A stretch of 22,042 nt of DNA from JAVBTT01 sp031550325 (GTDB lineage: Bacteria > Bacillota > Clostridia > Oscillospirales > UBA929), in the NCBI GenBank assembly GCA_031550325.1, contig JAVBOR010000020.1, positions 1-22,042 of the forward strand, read 5' to 3'. Both the position numbers and the translations under genes were made by a program. Below are positions 1 through 9,200 of this stretch, one piece after another. Position 1 is the stretch's first letter; each line of letters begins with the position of its first letter. A model generated the notes under the pieces. It searched no databases, was not told where the DNA came from, and worked only from the letters and a program-made list of their open reading frames with translations.

Positions 1-1
1 C

Positions 2-101
2 TGTAGACAAACCTTCGATTTGTCTACAAACGGGAGCAGGAACGCGTCTTTGTGAAGACGCGCATTGGGTGACTTTCCCGGAGTGAATCCGTGAAAGTCA
101 C
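2..101 (-). repeat. Three-hairpin intergenic module, copy A (inverted)
   Basis: Three consecutive inverted repeats are visible. TGTAGACAAA (2-11) pairs with 19-28. CGCGTCTT (43-50) pairs with AAGACGCG (55-62). GTGACTTTC plus CGGA (69-82) pairs with 88-101 with one mismatch. Read on the minus strand the order is terminator-like hairpin, CGCGTCTT hairpin, then TTTGT...ACAAA hairpin, the same order as copies at 9721-9812 and 20873-21014 on the plus strand. It lies 3' of the APH-family gene. There is no coding potential of its own. The function is unknown; a REP-like dispersed element is the simplest reading. Confidence 0.7.
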
Positions 102-195
102 TTGTTTCCATGCTTTGCGCTCAACCAGTCCAGCAGGGACCTGCCGCCTTCGGCGTCAGGCTCGACGTGGTTTTGCGCAAAGGACCGAAGAGGCG
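72..195 (-). repeat. 124-nt dispersed repeat, left copy (inverted relative to right end)
   Basis: This stretch is the reverse complement of 21919-22042, with only two differences seen by eye (at 142 and 185). It includes the hairpin at 69-101. On the minus strand it holds an open stretch that reads PLRSFAQNHV, then EPDAEGGR, then SLLDWLSAKHGNK and a TGA at 98-100. It starts immediately after the stop codon of the APH-family gene. The right copy runs to the window edge, so the true repeat may be longer. Whether the open tail is ever translated is unknown. Confidence 0.85.
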
Positions 196-197
196 CC

Positions 198-1151
198 TTA
201 CGGCTGCATCAACTTGCCTATAAAATAGCACTCCCGTTCCAAGCAGGACACGACCTCGGCGGTCTCCTGCGTGCTCATCGCATCGTACAAATACTGCCTG
301 AAGAAGTCGTTTGCATCCTCTATATGCCGGCGAAGCTGATAAAACCGAAGAGCTTCCTCACAAGGCGCATATTCGGGGCGCAGTCTTCTGTAAACAGGAA
401 GGAACACATCCCAATAGCCGCCCCATTGAGAGTCTCCCCAGTACCAGTCTCCCCAAAATGTGTACAAGTCGGCCTCGGCCGGCGCAAGCTTGATGCTTTC
501 CCAGTCGATCAGAACCATACTCTCGCTCTGCATCAGGTTCCAGCCATGGATATCGGTGTGGCATAAAACAAATTGCGGCCGGGCAGCCTTGATGCGCTCA
601 GACAATTTCTGCACCCTGTCAATGGCGCGCATGAGCATATCGTATTGCTGATGGACACAAAGAGAATCATGCGGATCGCGCCGCACGTTCAGCAGTTCTG
701 CGCACGGAATATCAAAAGTTTCCCGCACGCCCGAGAGGTCAAAGGGCAAATCTCTGCAGCCATGGAGCAGGCCGACAATCTCGGCAAGTTCTTCTTGCTG
801 CCCGACCGAAAGAGGGGTTGTACCAGGCACGGCGCCATGAATGTATGCAAACAGCAAATAAGCATGGCCCTGCGTCTCGGCGCGTATGTGGCCGCTGACT
901 GTCGGCAGCGGTGCGTTGATTCTGCCGGTAAGCGCTGAGCCGCGCTCCAGCCATGAGGCGACCTCCATGCAGAGGCTTAATTTCTCAAGCTGCGCGGCTG
1001 TGCCGCTCTTTTTCTTATCGTATACCTTTAGAAAGTATTCCCCCTGTGCGGTGTCTACTCTGTACGCCAGCGCGGACAGGCCGCCAACAACGGGCGAAAC
1101 GCTTCCGGCGATACCATATTCAGACCGCAAAACAGCGTGGAGCTCATCCAA
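198..1151 (-). CDS. APH-family phosphotransferase (aminoglycoside/choline kinase-like)
   Basis: This 317-residue protein has the layout of the APH/choline kinase superfamily, cytoplasmic enzymes that move the gamma-phosphate of ATP to a small hydroxylated substrate. The N-lobe shows GGLSALAYRV followed by a lysine in FLKVYDKK. The catalytic loop is CHTDIHGWN (HxDxxxxN pattern). The metal-binding motif is LIDWES in place of the usual DxD/DFG form. The acidic C-terminal lobe is rich in aromatics. The start is taken as TTG at 1151 because GGGAGG (1161-1166) lies about 9 nt upstream; a longer frame to 1172 would run through this site. The substrate cannot be told from sequence: spectinomycin-type antibiotic kinases, homoserine kinase-like and CotS-like spore proteins share this fold. 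It stands alone, divergent from the sensor kinase. Confidence 0.8.
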   Translation of the reverse strand: MDELHAVLRSEYGIAGSVSPVVGGLSALAYRVDTAQGEYFLKVYDKKKSGTAAQLEKLSLCMEVASWLERGSALTGRINAPLPTVSGHIRAETQGHAYLLFAYIHGAVPGTTPLSVGQQEELAEIVGLLHGCRDLPFDLSGVRETFDIPCAELLNVRRDPHDSLCVHQQYDMLMRAIDRVQKLSERIKAARPQFVLCHTDIHGWNLMQSESMVLIDWESIKLAPAEADLYTFWGDWYWGDSQWGGYWDVFLPVYRRLRPEYAPCEEALRFYQLRRHIEDANDFFRQYLYDAMSTQETAEVVSCLERECYFIGKLMQP

Positions 1152-1289
1152 CCAACAGCACCTCCCGCACAATAGAAACTCGCCGAACCGGTTTAGTCAA
1201 AACGGCAAAAAGTCGATAAAATATAAGTGTAGTGCTCAGAATCAGGCTGACAAAGAAACTCCTAAACCGACTGAAGAGTTGACAGTAGC

Positions 1290-1298
1290 ATTATAGCA
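1290..1298 (-). promoter_or_regulatory. Possible extended -10 for the APH-family gene
   Basis: The minus strand reads TGCTATAAT, an extended -10 element, about 140 nt upstream of the TTG start. No good -35 sits 16-18 nt further upstream, so this is tentative. Confidence 0.3.
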
Positions 1299-1425
1299 TA
1301 GCTTCCCATTATACGCTACGGTTTGGCAAAGCACCACGGCAGTGCTTTCGGCACAGGTTTGCCTGCCGGGCACGCGCTTAACAAGAGTAAATTACTGCTG
1401 TTTTAGATTTTTTATATCCTTAAGG

Positions 1426-1453
1426 TTGATTATCTCAAAAACTTTGCTATAAT
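1426..1453 (+). promoter_or_regulatory. Sigma-A type promoter of the hybrid histidine kinase
   Basis: TTGATT (1426-1431), a 16-nt spacer and TATAAT (1448-1453), the latter preceded by TGC (extended -10). It sits 40 nt upstream of the ATG at 1493, with the ribosome binding site AGAGGAGG (1476-1483) between them. Confidence 0.75.
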
Positions 1454-1492
1454 TTCAGTAAATGCACTTGATTGCAGAGGAGGTGGAATCTA

Positions 1493-4400
1493 ATGAAGCG
1501 GGTGATCTCCTGTTTGTGCGCCGCCTTGATTGCAGTCGCGCTTGTTGTCCCAATCGCTGTTTTGGCGGCAGATGGGGGAAACGCCAAGGAAACGCTGAAC
1601 TTTGTCATCAATATCGATGAGGCAACCGTGGTGGATCAGATTCTCTACCACGCGCTGCAGCGCATGGGATACAACATGACCATGGACGCCGCGCCAATGT
1701 CCTATGCCATCCAAATGGCAAACTCCGGGGAACGGGACGCTCTGGCCTCTCAGACAAGGGGCCTTGAGACAAGTTTTCCGAACCTTGTCATGATTTCCGA
1801 GCAGTTGTGCAATGTGAGTTTTCCTGTTTTCATGCGGGAGGACTCCGGCTTCAAGCTAGAATCGTGGGAGGACTTGTCGGGCCTCGTCGTTGGCCACCTG
1901 TATCAGAAAACCTATATCATCAATCATCTGCCCGAGGACATCGCCGGTACGATACAGCGGGAATCCTTCTATGACCTCAACCTTGCGCTTGCCGCAGGAG
2001 AATGTGACGCCATTATCACCAGCAGTACTCTTGACAGGAAGCTGATTACCATGGAGGGCATCGTGCAGGTGGGGACTCTCGACCGCCTGCCGTCTTATAC
2101 CTATTTTAACAAAAAATATGAGTCGCTCGTTCCGTTGCTTTCGAAGACCCTTGCCGATATGAAGGCCGACGGAACCTATGACAAAATTGTGGAAGGCGAG
2201 TGGCGGGACGAGACCCACAAGCCAAGCGTGCTGCACATATCGTCCTATTATCCAGAGGATGTGTGGGACGCCAGAATCAAGGAAGGCATCATGTCGGTTT
2301 TGGACGAGGCCGGTGAGGACGATTCCATTTCGTATTACAACATCCCGCTGTACTCAAACCGGTTCCGGTCGGAGTACGAGCAGGCCAAAAACGCCTATTA
2401 TTCCTTCCGAACGTTGGTGCTGACCAATCCCCCCGACGTGCTGATCGTGTCGGACAACAGCGCGCTTTCCTTCATCTGCAACTACTATGGGGTGCTTTTT
2501 AGCGGCATTCCGGTCGTGTTGTGCGATATAAACGGGGAAATTGAATATCTTTGGGAGCTTGGAGAGTATTACACCGGCATATGGGAATCTATTGCCGCAC
2601 AGGAAACAGCCGCAATGGCCAAGACGCTTTTCCCGCAAACGCAGGAGCTTTTTGTCGTCAATGACTACACCGAAAGCGGCGCGGCGTGGAGAGCCGACAT
2701 GGAGAGTGTCCTGGGCGGCCGCTATCATGGGATGGACGTTACATACAATGACAGCCTTGCCCATGACGAGCTGCTCGCCCAAATCGCAGCGCTTCCGGAG
2801 ACCGCCGCCGTTTTGATCGGATGCTATACGACCGACGCGGACGGCCTGTACTTTACCAAAGAGCAGTTTGGCTCGCTTGTCTGCTCGCAGACGAGCCTGC
2901 CCGTATTTGGCATGATGTACGGCTGCGTCGGCAGCGGTCAGGTCGGCGGCAAATACGTCGACCCGTTATCCCAGGGCGCGCAGGCCGCCCGCATAGCGGC
3001 CGACCTTATCGCCGACATGCGGGCGGGGAGAGAAGTCACCCTGCCCGATTTGGTGCGTGACACGTTCTCGAACAACCGATGGATTTTTGATGAGACGGTA
3101 CTCACGTCCCGTGCCGTCAACAAAGGCCTGATTCCCGTTGATGCCGAGCTCATTAACCGCAGGCTGTCCCTGAGGGAGTCCAATCCTCAGGCCTTCATGC
3201 TGATGTTGATTGTCGGAGTTTTGGGCATATTCCTGATTGTCGGACTCTCCATTTTTACTTTTTTGATGCAGCGGAAAAACCGCCGTCTCTCCGAGGCGCA
3301 GAAGGATCTACATACAGCCGAGGAACTCAAAGTGGCGGCCGACTCCGCGAACAGGGCGAAGAGTCTGTTTTTATCCAACATGAGCCACGAAATCCGCACT
3401 CCGCTTAACGCGATTATCGGCATGGCAAGAATTGCGGGCACTACCGATGACCCCGCAAGAGTAAAGAGCTGCCTTTCTACGGTGGAAGCCTCTTCAGCGC
3501 ATCTGCTGTCCGTGATCAATGATGTGCTCGATATCTCCAAAATAGAGTCGGGAAAGCTCGAACTATTTGAGGAGCCTTTTGAACTCGAGAAAATGCTCCG
3601 CGACGTGACGGAAGTGGTGACTGTCCGGGGCCGTGAAAAAGAGCAGGAGTTTTTGATCTGGCTTGATGAAGATGTGCCCCGCCATCTGCATGGTGATTCC
3701 ATGCGGCTCTCTCAGGTCATCATCAATCTTCTGACCAACGCAATAAAATTTTCCGATCAAATGGCGAAGATCGTCCTCTATGTCAAGCTCATCGGTCTTA
3801 CCGGCCAAGAGGCCACGATTCAGTTTGCGGTTGAGGACAACGGGATCGGGATGACGAATGAACAGGTTCTTGTTCTGTTTCAGGCGTTCCAGCAGGCCGA
3901 CAACAGCATCTCCAAGCGGTTTGGCGGAACAGGGCTCGGCCTTACCATCTCCCAAAAAATTGTTCAGATGATGGGCGGGGAGATTTTTGCGGAAAGTGAA
4001 CTCGATGTTGGAAGCCGGTTTGTTTTTGATGTTCGGCTGCGGCTGTCGGAGGAAGAAGCGCGGGAGGAAAGCTCCCTGCATTTCGCGGCGGCTTTTGCGC
4101 AGATGAACGTGCTGATCGTTGACGACTACCTGCGCGCAAGGGAGTACATCGGCGCGCTGCTGGACGCCTATGGAATACGCAATAAAAGCGCAGCAGATTA
4201 CCGTGAGGCCGAGGTGATCCTGGACATGGAGAGGGAGGCGGGAACTCCGTTTAACTTGATCCTGATGGATTACCACATGCCGGGGATCGACGGCATTGAG
4301 GCAGCACGGCGAATATGCGCGGGGGGCAAACACTCTGCGGTGGTTGTTTTGATGTCGATTTACGCTATGGAACCGATAAGGGATATGGCCAGGGCAGCGG

Positions 4401-4948
4401 GCATCAATCTTTTCATGCCGAAGCCCGTTTTGTCGAGCGCCTTACTCGCCACACTGAGCGAGGCTTTCGGCAGCAAAACGGGGAAGCCGATTGTGGAGCA
4501 GGAGGACTCGCTGCCCGATTACTCGGGCAGATGCATTCTTCTCGTTGAGGATATTGAGGTCAACCGGGAGATTGTGAAAGTGCTCCTAGAGCCGTCCGGG
4601 CTTGAAGTCATTGAGGCGCAAAACGGGCTGGAGGCAGTCGGTCTTTTCCGAAAGCTTGGGGAGACCATCGACATGATTCTGATGGACGTCCAAATGCCCG
4701 TTATGGACGGGTATACCGCCACCCGGGCAATTCGTGAATGTGATCATCCCCGCGGAAAGTCCGTGCCGATTGTCGCCATGACGGCCAACGCGTTTCGTGA
4801 GGATGTTGAGTTTGCGTTGCGGGCGGGGATGAACGGACATATCAGCAAGCCGCTCGACGACGCCAGACTGTACGAGGAGCTTGAAAAGCACTGGGGAGTG
4901 GATGGTGGCTCAAACCAACGTTTGTTGACAAACCCAAGGCTTACCTGA
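1493..4948 (+). CDS. Membrane hybrid sensor histidine kinase with two binding-protein-like sensor domains and two receiver domains
   Basis: This 1151-residue protein begins with a hydrophobic signal/anchor (residues 1-26). It continues with a solute-binding-protein-family-3-like domain (about 35-245), then an ABC substrate-binding-like region (about 247-545, starting VLHISSYYPEDVW). A transmembrane helix lies at about 566-591. The HisKA domain has NMSHEIRTPLNAI (phospho-acceptor His632). The ATPase domain shows INLLTNAIKF, DNGIGM and FGGTGLGLTI. Receiver 1 has Asp926 in LILMDYHMPG and receiver 2 has Asp1065 in ILMDVQMPVMDG. It likely senses an extracellular ligand and phosphorelays inside one polypeptide; no DNA-binding output domain or partner regulator is next to it. 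ATG 1493 is preferred over the in-frame TTG at 1472, because the latter lies upstream of the AGAGGAGG site. The last 17 or so residues (from GVDGGSNQ) go beyond a normal receiver end and overlap repeat-like DNA. Confidence 0.92.
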   Translation: MKRVISCLCAALIAVALVVPIAVLAADGGNAKETLNFVINIDEATVVDQILYHALQRMGYNMTMDAAPMSYAIQMANSGERDALASQTRGLETSFPNLVMISEQLCNVSFPVFMREDSGFKLESWEDLSGLVVGHLYQKTYIINHLPEDIAGTIQRESFYDLNLALAAGECDAIITSSTLDRKLITMEGIVQVGTLDRLPSYTYFNKKYESLVPLLSKTLADMKADGTYDKIVEGEWRDETHKPSVLHISSYYPEDVWDARIKEGIMSVLDEAGEDDSISYYNIPLYSNRFRSEYEQAKNAYYSFRTLVLTNPPDVLIVSDNSALSFICNYYGVLFSGIPVVLCDINGEIEYLWELGEYYTGIWESIAAQETAAMAKTLFPQTQELFVVNDYTESGAAWRADMESVLGGRYHGMDVTYNDSLAHDELLAQIAALPETAAVLIGCYTTDADGLYFTKEQFGSLVCSQTSLPVFGMMYGCVGSGQVGGKYVDPLSQGAQAARIAADLIADMRAGREVTLPDLVRDTFSNNRWIFDETVLTSRAVNKGLIPVDAELINRRLSLRESNPQAFMLMLIVGVLGIFLIVGLSIFTFLMQRKNRRLSEAQKDLHTAEELKVAADSANRAKSLFLSNMSHEIRTPLNAIIGMARIAGTTDDPARVKSCLSTVEASSAHLLSVINDVLDISKIESGKLELFEEPFELEKMLRDVTEVVTVRGREKEQEFLIWLDEDVPRHLHGDSMRLSQVIINLLTNAIKFSDQMAKIVLYVKLIGLTGQEATIQFAVEDNGIGMTNEQVLVLFQAFQQADNSISKRFGGTGLGLTISQKIVQMMGGEIFAESELDVGSRFVFDVRLRLSEEEAREESSLHFAAAFAQMNVLIVDDYLRAREYIGALLDAYGIRNKSAADYREAEVILDMEREAGTPFNLILMDYHMPGIDGIEAARRICAGGKHSAVVVLMSIYAMEPIRDMARAAGINLFMPKPVLSSALLATLSEAFGSKTGKPIVEQEDSLPDYSGRCILLVEDIEVNREIVKVLLEPSGLEVIEAQNGLEAVGLFRKLGETIDMILMDVQMPVMDGYTATRAIRECDHPRGKSVPIVAMTANAFREDVEFALRAGMNGHISKPLDDARLYEELEKHWGVDGGSNQRLLTNPRLT

Positions 4949-4958
4949 AAAGTAACTT

Positions 4959-5013
4959 CCAAGGCGCCTGACCATAAAAACTGCCATGCTGTTTTTATGG
5001 TCAGGCGCCTTGG
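4959..5013. terminator. Perfect 23-bp hairpin after the histidine kinase
   Basis: Positions 4959-4981 are the exact reverse complement of 4991-5013, with a 9-nt loop. The stem includes AAGGCGCCTGACC and an A-tract/T-tract half. It lies 10 nt after the kinase stop and faces the decayed permease, so it may end transcription in both directions. There is no clean T-run after the stem on the plus strand; the internal GTTTTTATGG is part of the stem. Confidence 0.6.
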
Positions 5014-5033
5014 CTTGTCAAAAAAGCCCCTAG

Positions 5034-5073
5034 CGTCCCCGCTTTGTCAAAGAACCCTTGGTTCTTTGACAGC
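5034..5073 (+). repeat. Core palindromic repeat, copy D
   Basis: TGTCAAAGAACC (5045-5056) and GGTTCTTTGACA (5060-5071) form a perfect 12-bp dyad with a 3-nt loop. The 5' flank GTCCCCGCTTTG matches that of the copy at 20970-21014, so this copy has the same orientation. It sits between convergent genes. Confidence 0.8.
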
Positions 5074-5090
5074 CTCAGGCGCCTATGCGC

Positions 5091-5931
5091 TTACCTTGAT
5101 GTATTCACCCGCCGCATCACAAACATACTGGCCGCAAGAAAGATACAGCCGGAGCCAATGACAACCGCCAGCATTGTCCACGAAGGAACGGAGTTTTCAC
5201 CAATGGTATAGGTAATTCCATTCTCGGCGGCATAGATCCTCACAATTTCTTGCGACGTCTTAAAAGTGTCCTTCACCACCTGATCCTGCACATTTCCAAA
5301 CACAGCAGACAAAGGGGCATCGGTCATAACCTCCCGCATCAGCGTCGCTCCATGATGGACGGGAAAATGGCGAACACGGTTTTGACGTTGTCAGGGAAGA
5401 CCCAAATGGGAATAAAGACGCCCGTGATGAAGCCGACCAACGCGGAGACGATACCGGTTAATGTATTGTAAACATTTGCGTTTTGATAAACAAGGCAACC
5501 AAGAAAAATATGCTGGTAGAGGAAAACGTGTTGGCGGCAATCAGCCCCAGCATTGTTAAGGTGGCCGCTCCAGCCAGCCAGCCGCCGCCGTTCATGGCGA
5601 TGAAGCCCTGAATTACATACAGGCACACCAGATTGAGCGAAGTGCCAATGATGAACGGAGCCAATCAGTAGGGATACCGACGACACAAGAAAGCTGTCTG
5701 GCCGCTTGTCGGTGCTGTCCTGCACCATGATGGCAAGCACGTTGAGCGGTACCAGCACGCAATTTATCATCAGTACCCCGGCCATGGTTGTGCTGTCGAT
5801 CAGCCAGCGCATATTCGAAAGGCCGATCCCCTGCACCTCACTATAGATTTCCTGTATGCTCTTTGTCATATAGTCGCCCAAAAACAGGGTGAGCAGCACA
5901 ACGAGCAGCACCATGTAAACAATCGTCCATG
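5091..5931 (-). pseudogene. Decayed ABC-2 type transporter permease
   Basis: Three reading frames together rebuild one multi-spanning permease, so the gene is broken. Frame 1 (about 5931-5680) reads LFLGDYMTKSIQEIYSEV through DSFLVSSVS. Frame 2 (about 5665-5485) reads LAPFIIGTSLNLVCLYVIQG through FIKTQ. The first frame then resumes with NANVYNTLTGIVSALVGF, and a third frame gives GATLMREVMTDAPLSAVFG to the end at 5091. At the first junction a conserved segment of about seven residues seems deleted, and a TGA falls where a tryptophan would be expected. The second junction fits loss of 7 nt from a repeated AAACGCA. The third fits a 1-nt loss. The N-terminal start is missing, and a stop lies just upstream of AAWTIVYM. 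The ABC-2 assignment rests on the pattern of helices and the FPxxHxATLMREVM-like segment. No ATPase partner gene remains. Confidence 0.75.
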
Positions 5932-6147
5932 CTGCCCTTTATCATTTCAAAATCGATGAAGGTTTCCAGCTCGGTTAAGATGCGTAAAGCGTCGTGCGAA
6001 CTCTCAATCGGCTTAGCAAGGGGTTTTGGTTCATAATCAGCTTTTTTCTTGTAACCGGCCACCGAGTTTAGGCCTTCCACTGCCCGCCGGCAATGTAAAA
6101 CATGCACATGGCTGCTCCAGTCTGTCGAAAATATGCAGATTATTGAC
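5932..6147 (-). other. Gap between the decayed permease and the esterase terminator
   Basis: The minus strand has an open frame from 6206 to 5841, but it begins inside the esterase terminator and has no ribosome binding site. Its segment DYEPKPLAKPIESSHDALR, then ILTELETFIDFEMIKG (about 6040-5940), reads like real protein sequence. It could be the tail of a lost upstream gene, such as an ATPase or a regulator. I do not recognise it. Confidence 0.35.
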
Positions 6148-6184
6148 AAAAAAGGGCCTTCCCGGCTTGAATCCGGGAAGGCCC
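6148..6184 (-). terminator. Rho-independent terminator of the esterase gene
   Basis: On the minus strand GGGCCTTCCCGG (6184-6173) pairs perfectly with CCGGGAAGGCCC (6165-6154) around a 7-nt loop. It is followed directly by TTTTTT (6153-6148). It lies 43 nt after the esterase stop. Confidence 0.92.
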
Positions 6185-6227
6185 AAGGTCGGATTATGAT
6201 TGTCATCCGGCAGGCTGTTTGCGCTAA

Positions 6228-9200
6228 TCAGCCGGAGTAGGTCAGCGTAAATGTGAAGCTGTAGCTCGGGAACAGATCAGCGTACTTGACGCCGGAGATC
6301 ACGACCTTCTGACCATTTTCAGCTGCCTGATCAATCGTGACGATGGCGCCCGCCACGGTGACCATGCTGTTGGCAACGGCCGCCCCGCCAATCATCACTG
6401 CTTTTTTGGCGGCGTTGAACGTCACGTCGGATGCAAAGGTCACAATCGTTTTGCCCTCGGAAACCGTAACAACCGGAACCCACAGATCTGTGGGCGGCGC
6501 CACACACTCGAGCTGAGTCTGCGCAACGACCGCCTCGCCGTTTAGAGCCTTAATCGTGTATGTTCCGGCAATGGCCTGATCGGTGGTGATGGAGAGCACA
6601 TACTTGCCGTTTTCGGATGCCGGGATCGTTTTGACAACCGCGCCGTTCGGATCAACCAGCGCGATCGTGAGGGCTGCGGGCTCACCCGCAAAGGTCAGCG
6701 TCGCGGGGATGTTCGCGGCGTACCCAGCGACTATTTTGGAGATGGAGGATGTAAGTGTGGCGTTGATGTCCTCCTCGTTTGTCTGCGCGAACAGCCAGTC
6801 AAAGGGTCTCGTGTAATCTGTGTAGGTAATTCCGGCGGGATTGTTGCCCAGAACCATGGTCCAGGACCAGTGGCCGGCATATTCGCCCAGGCCTTCAAGG
6901 CCGTTGCCCTCAAGTTTTTCGTACAGCGTCAAACGAATGTCGGCGCCGTTGATATCCTTGAGATGATTGGCAGTACCCTCGGTGTAGATATAGTTGACGG
7001 TAGAGTCGGTCTTTGCGTTAAAGAACCAAAGCGGGATATCTTTGATCGCTTCGGCTTCAGCGTCGGTCATCTGCCGGCGTCCGCCGCCTCGTTCAATCCA
7101 GGACAGCGACGGGCAAGTCGGCATGGAAGCGGCAAACTGAACCGCGCCCGGGGTGGTTTTCGAGTAAATCAGAGAGGAAAGCGTCTGCGCGCCGCCGTTA
7201 GAGCAACCGGCGACATAGATTCTGTTGACGTCTACTCTGTCGCCATACTGGGCGATGATTTCCTTGAGCATCTTGTCAATCCGCTCGTCGTCTCTGCGCG
7301 CAGCGGGGTCGGTGTTGTTCCAGGTAAAGCTGACGCCCGCGTTGGACTGCGGCGCTACGACAATGGCCTTATACTTGGAATCGGCCTTCATGGCCTCAAC
7401 CCAGCCTACGCCGCCCTTGTTGCCGCGGATCGGACCGCCGGTAAACATCTCGACTCCGTTTTCCCTGTACGCAGTCTCGCCGCCGCCGTGCAGCCACACC
7501 ACCACCGGCACTTTTTCGTCGCCGCTGAATTCAGGCTGATACATGTAGTAGTTCAGTCCGTCCGCGGTAATCTCATGAGTAAACTCGTCGACGATCAGCT
7601 GATCGACATATTCGCCGTACACGTCGGATTTCCTCAAATGTGTTCCGTTGACTCTGGCGTTGACATTGGAGACCTCAACCGTGTAGTTCAAGTCGAGCTG
7701 CCTTGAGCTGTACAGCGCGGTTGCGCCGTTATTGTACGTGGAATCCTGCGCATTGAACCCGTGCCAGAGCTCAATAATGATATAGCGTCCGCTGGTGGGT
7801 TTTTCGCCGTCAACGACCTCTGCCTCGCTGTTGGCGTAAACGCCGACAACATTGCGCACGCCGTCGTAACGCACCGTGCCTGCCTGGGAGTTCACGGCTG
7901 ATACGGCAAAGTCCTCCGGGTCCAGATCGGCCGTATTGACCGAGTTGCCCTCGCCGAGGTCGATCACCGCGGCGATGATGTCCTGGCCGTAGTCATAGAC
8001 TTTGGCGATAAGGGAAAGGTCGTTCTTGCTGTTGGATTTATCCTGAGCGAACAGCCAGTCCATGATTTTGGCGCTGTACTCCGTATCCCGGCGAGTAAAC
8101 GTTTCATTGTTCGCGACTTGGATCCAGGTCCAGTGCCCTGTGTATTCGCGGGTCTCTCCGAACTTAAATCCTTCCTCAGTGCCGTAGACATACGGGTTTT
8201 CAGTGATGTAGACCTCGGCGCCGGCATCTTTCAATGTCGTGTAGGCATCTCTGATGTTGTTGTAAATGCCCGCGCCTTCTGTCTTCGCGACGGCCAGCCA
8301 AATCGGGAATCCGGCGCCTGCCATGTTCTGCAGCCCTGTTTCCGGAGATATTGTTGAAGGCTCTCCGACGCCCGTGCCGGTGAACGCCCCCGAGAGCGAC
8401 GCCGACGGGCAGTGCGGGATGGCGGCTGCCCACATATCCGGGAACTCGCCCAAATATCTGTAGGTTTCCTGACCTCCGCCTGACGGGCCCGAAATATAGA
8501 CACGGTTTGCGTCAACGATGCCCTGGCTGACAAGATAGTTTATGTAAGCGATAACACCGGCTCTGGAGTAACCCGGAGCGCCGACAGTGCTTCTGCCGGG
8601 GCGCGGATTTCTCTGCGGAGCCAGAACAACAGCGTCCTCCGGGGCATTGATGACCCAGCCAATGCCGCCCATGTTGGCGAACAACTGAGCGCCTCTGTTG
8701 CCCGGACCGTCGCCCTGATACTCTTCTCCGCCGCCGTGGTTCCACAGAACAAGCGGAAGAGCTTTTTCGGATTCGGGGATGTAGACGCGGTAATTCTGAT
8801 TTTCATAGCCCTCTACCGGGTTTTGAACCATCTTAAAGTCGTCGTAAAGGGGCATTACAGTTTTATTGTACACGAAAGCGGCGTCTGGCTCAATCCCGGC
8901 GACACTTTCCTTAAGGGTCACGGTGTAGGTCATGTCGAGGAAGAAGTTAGACTGATCATAGCCCTGGGCCTGGCAGCCGTAAAGCTCTCCGGAAGTGGTG
9001 ACGATCTCCCCGACACCGGGGCCGCCGTCTCTTGTGATGCCGCCGAAACCGTAGGCAAGCTCAAGAACAATATATCTGCCCGCTCCAGAGGTAAGGGGCG
9101 CGGGGAGCGCGTCAGGCAGATTGATGTAGCCAACATTGTTGCTGTCTGTGACATAAGCGTTCGTGATCGGCCTGTCGCCGTCATAGCTCACTGTATTCTG

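Larger units (their letters stand above)
1152..1492. other. Divergent intergenic region between the APH-family gene and the sensor kinase
   Basis: About 340 nt without a supportable gene. It contains the kinase promoter (1426-1453). On the minus strand it has an extended -10 TGCTATAAT (1290-1298) and a second TATAAT (1308-1313). A 7-bp inverted repeat AAAGCAC/GTGCTTT lies near 1328-1348. Small open frames here lack ribosome binding sites. Confidence 0.5.

Noticed and set aside
102..566. 154-codon plus-strand frame starting in the long repeat
   Set aside because: It overlaps the APH-family gene in antisense and has no ribosome binding site. Its N-terminus recurs at the right end only because of the DNA repeat.
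1279..1301. TTGACA at 1279-1284 as a kinase promoter
   Set aside because: No -10 lies 16-18 nt downstream. The TTGATT/TATAAT pair at 1426-1453 is much better placed.
3563..4333. 256-codon minus-strand frame
   Set aside because: It is the shadow of the kinase ATPase and receiver region.
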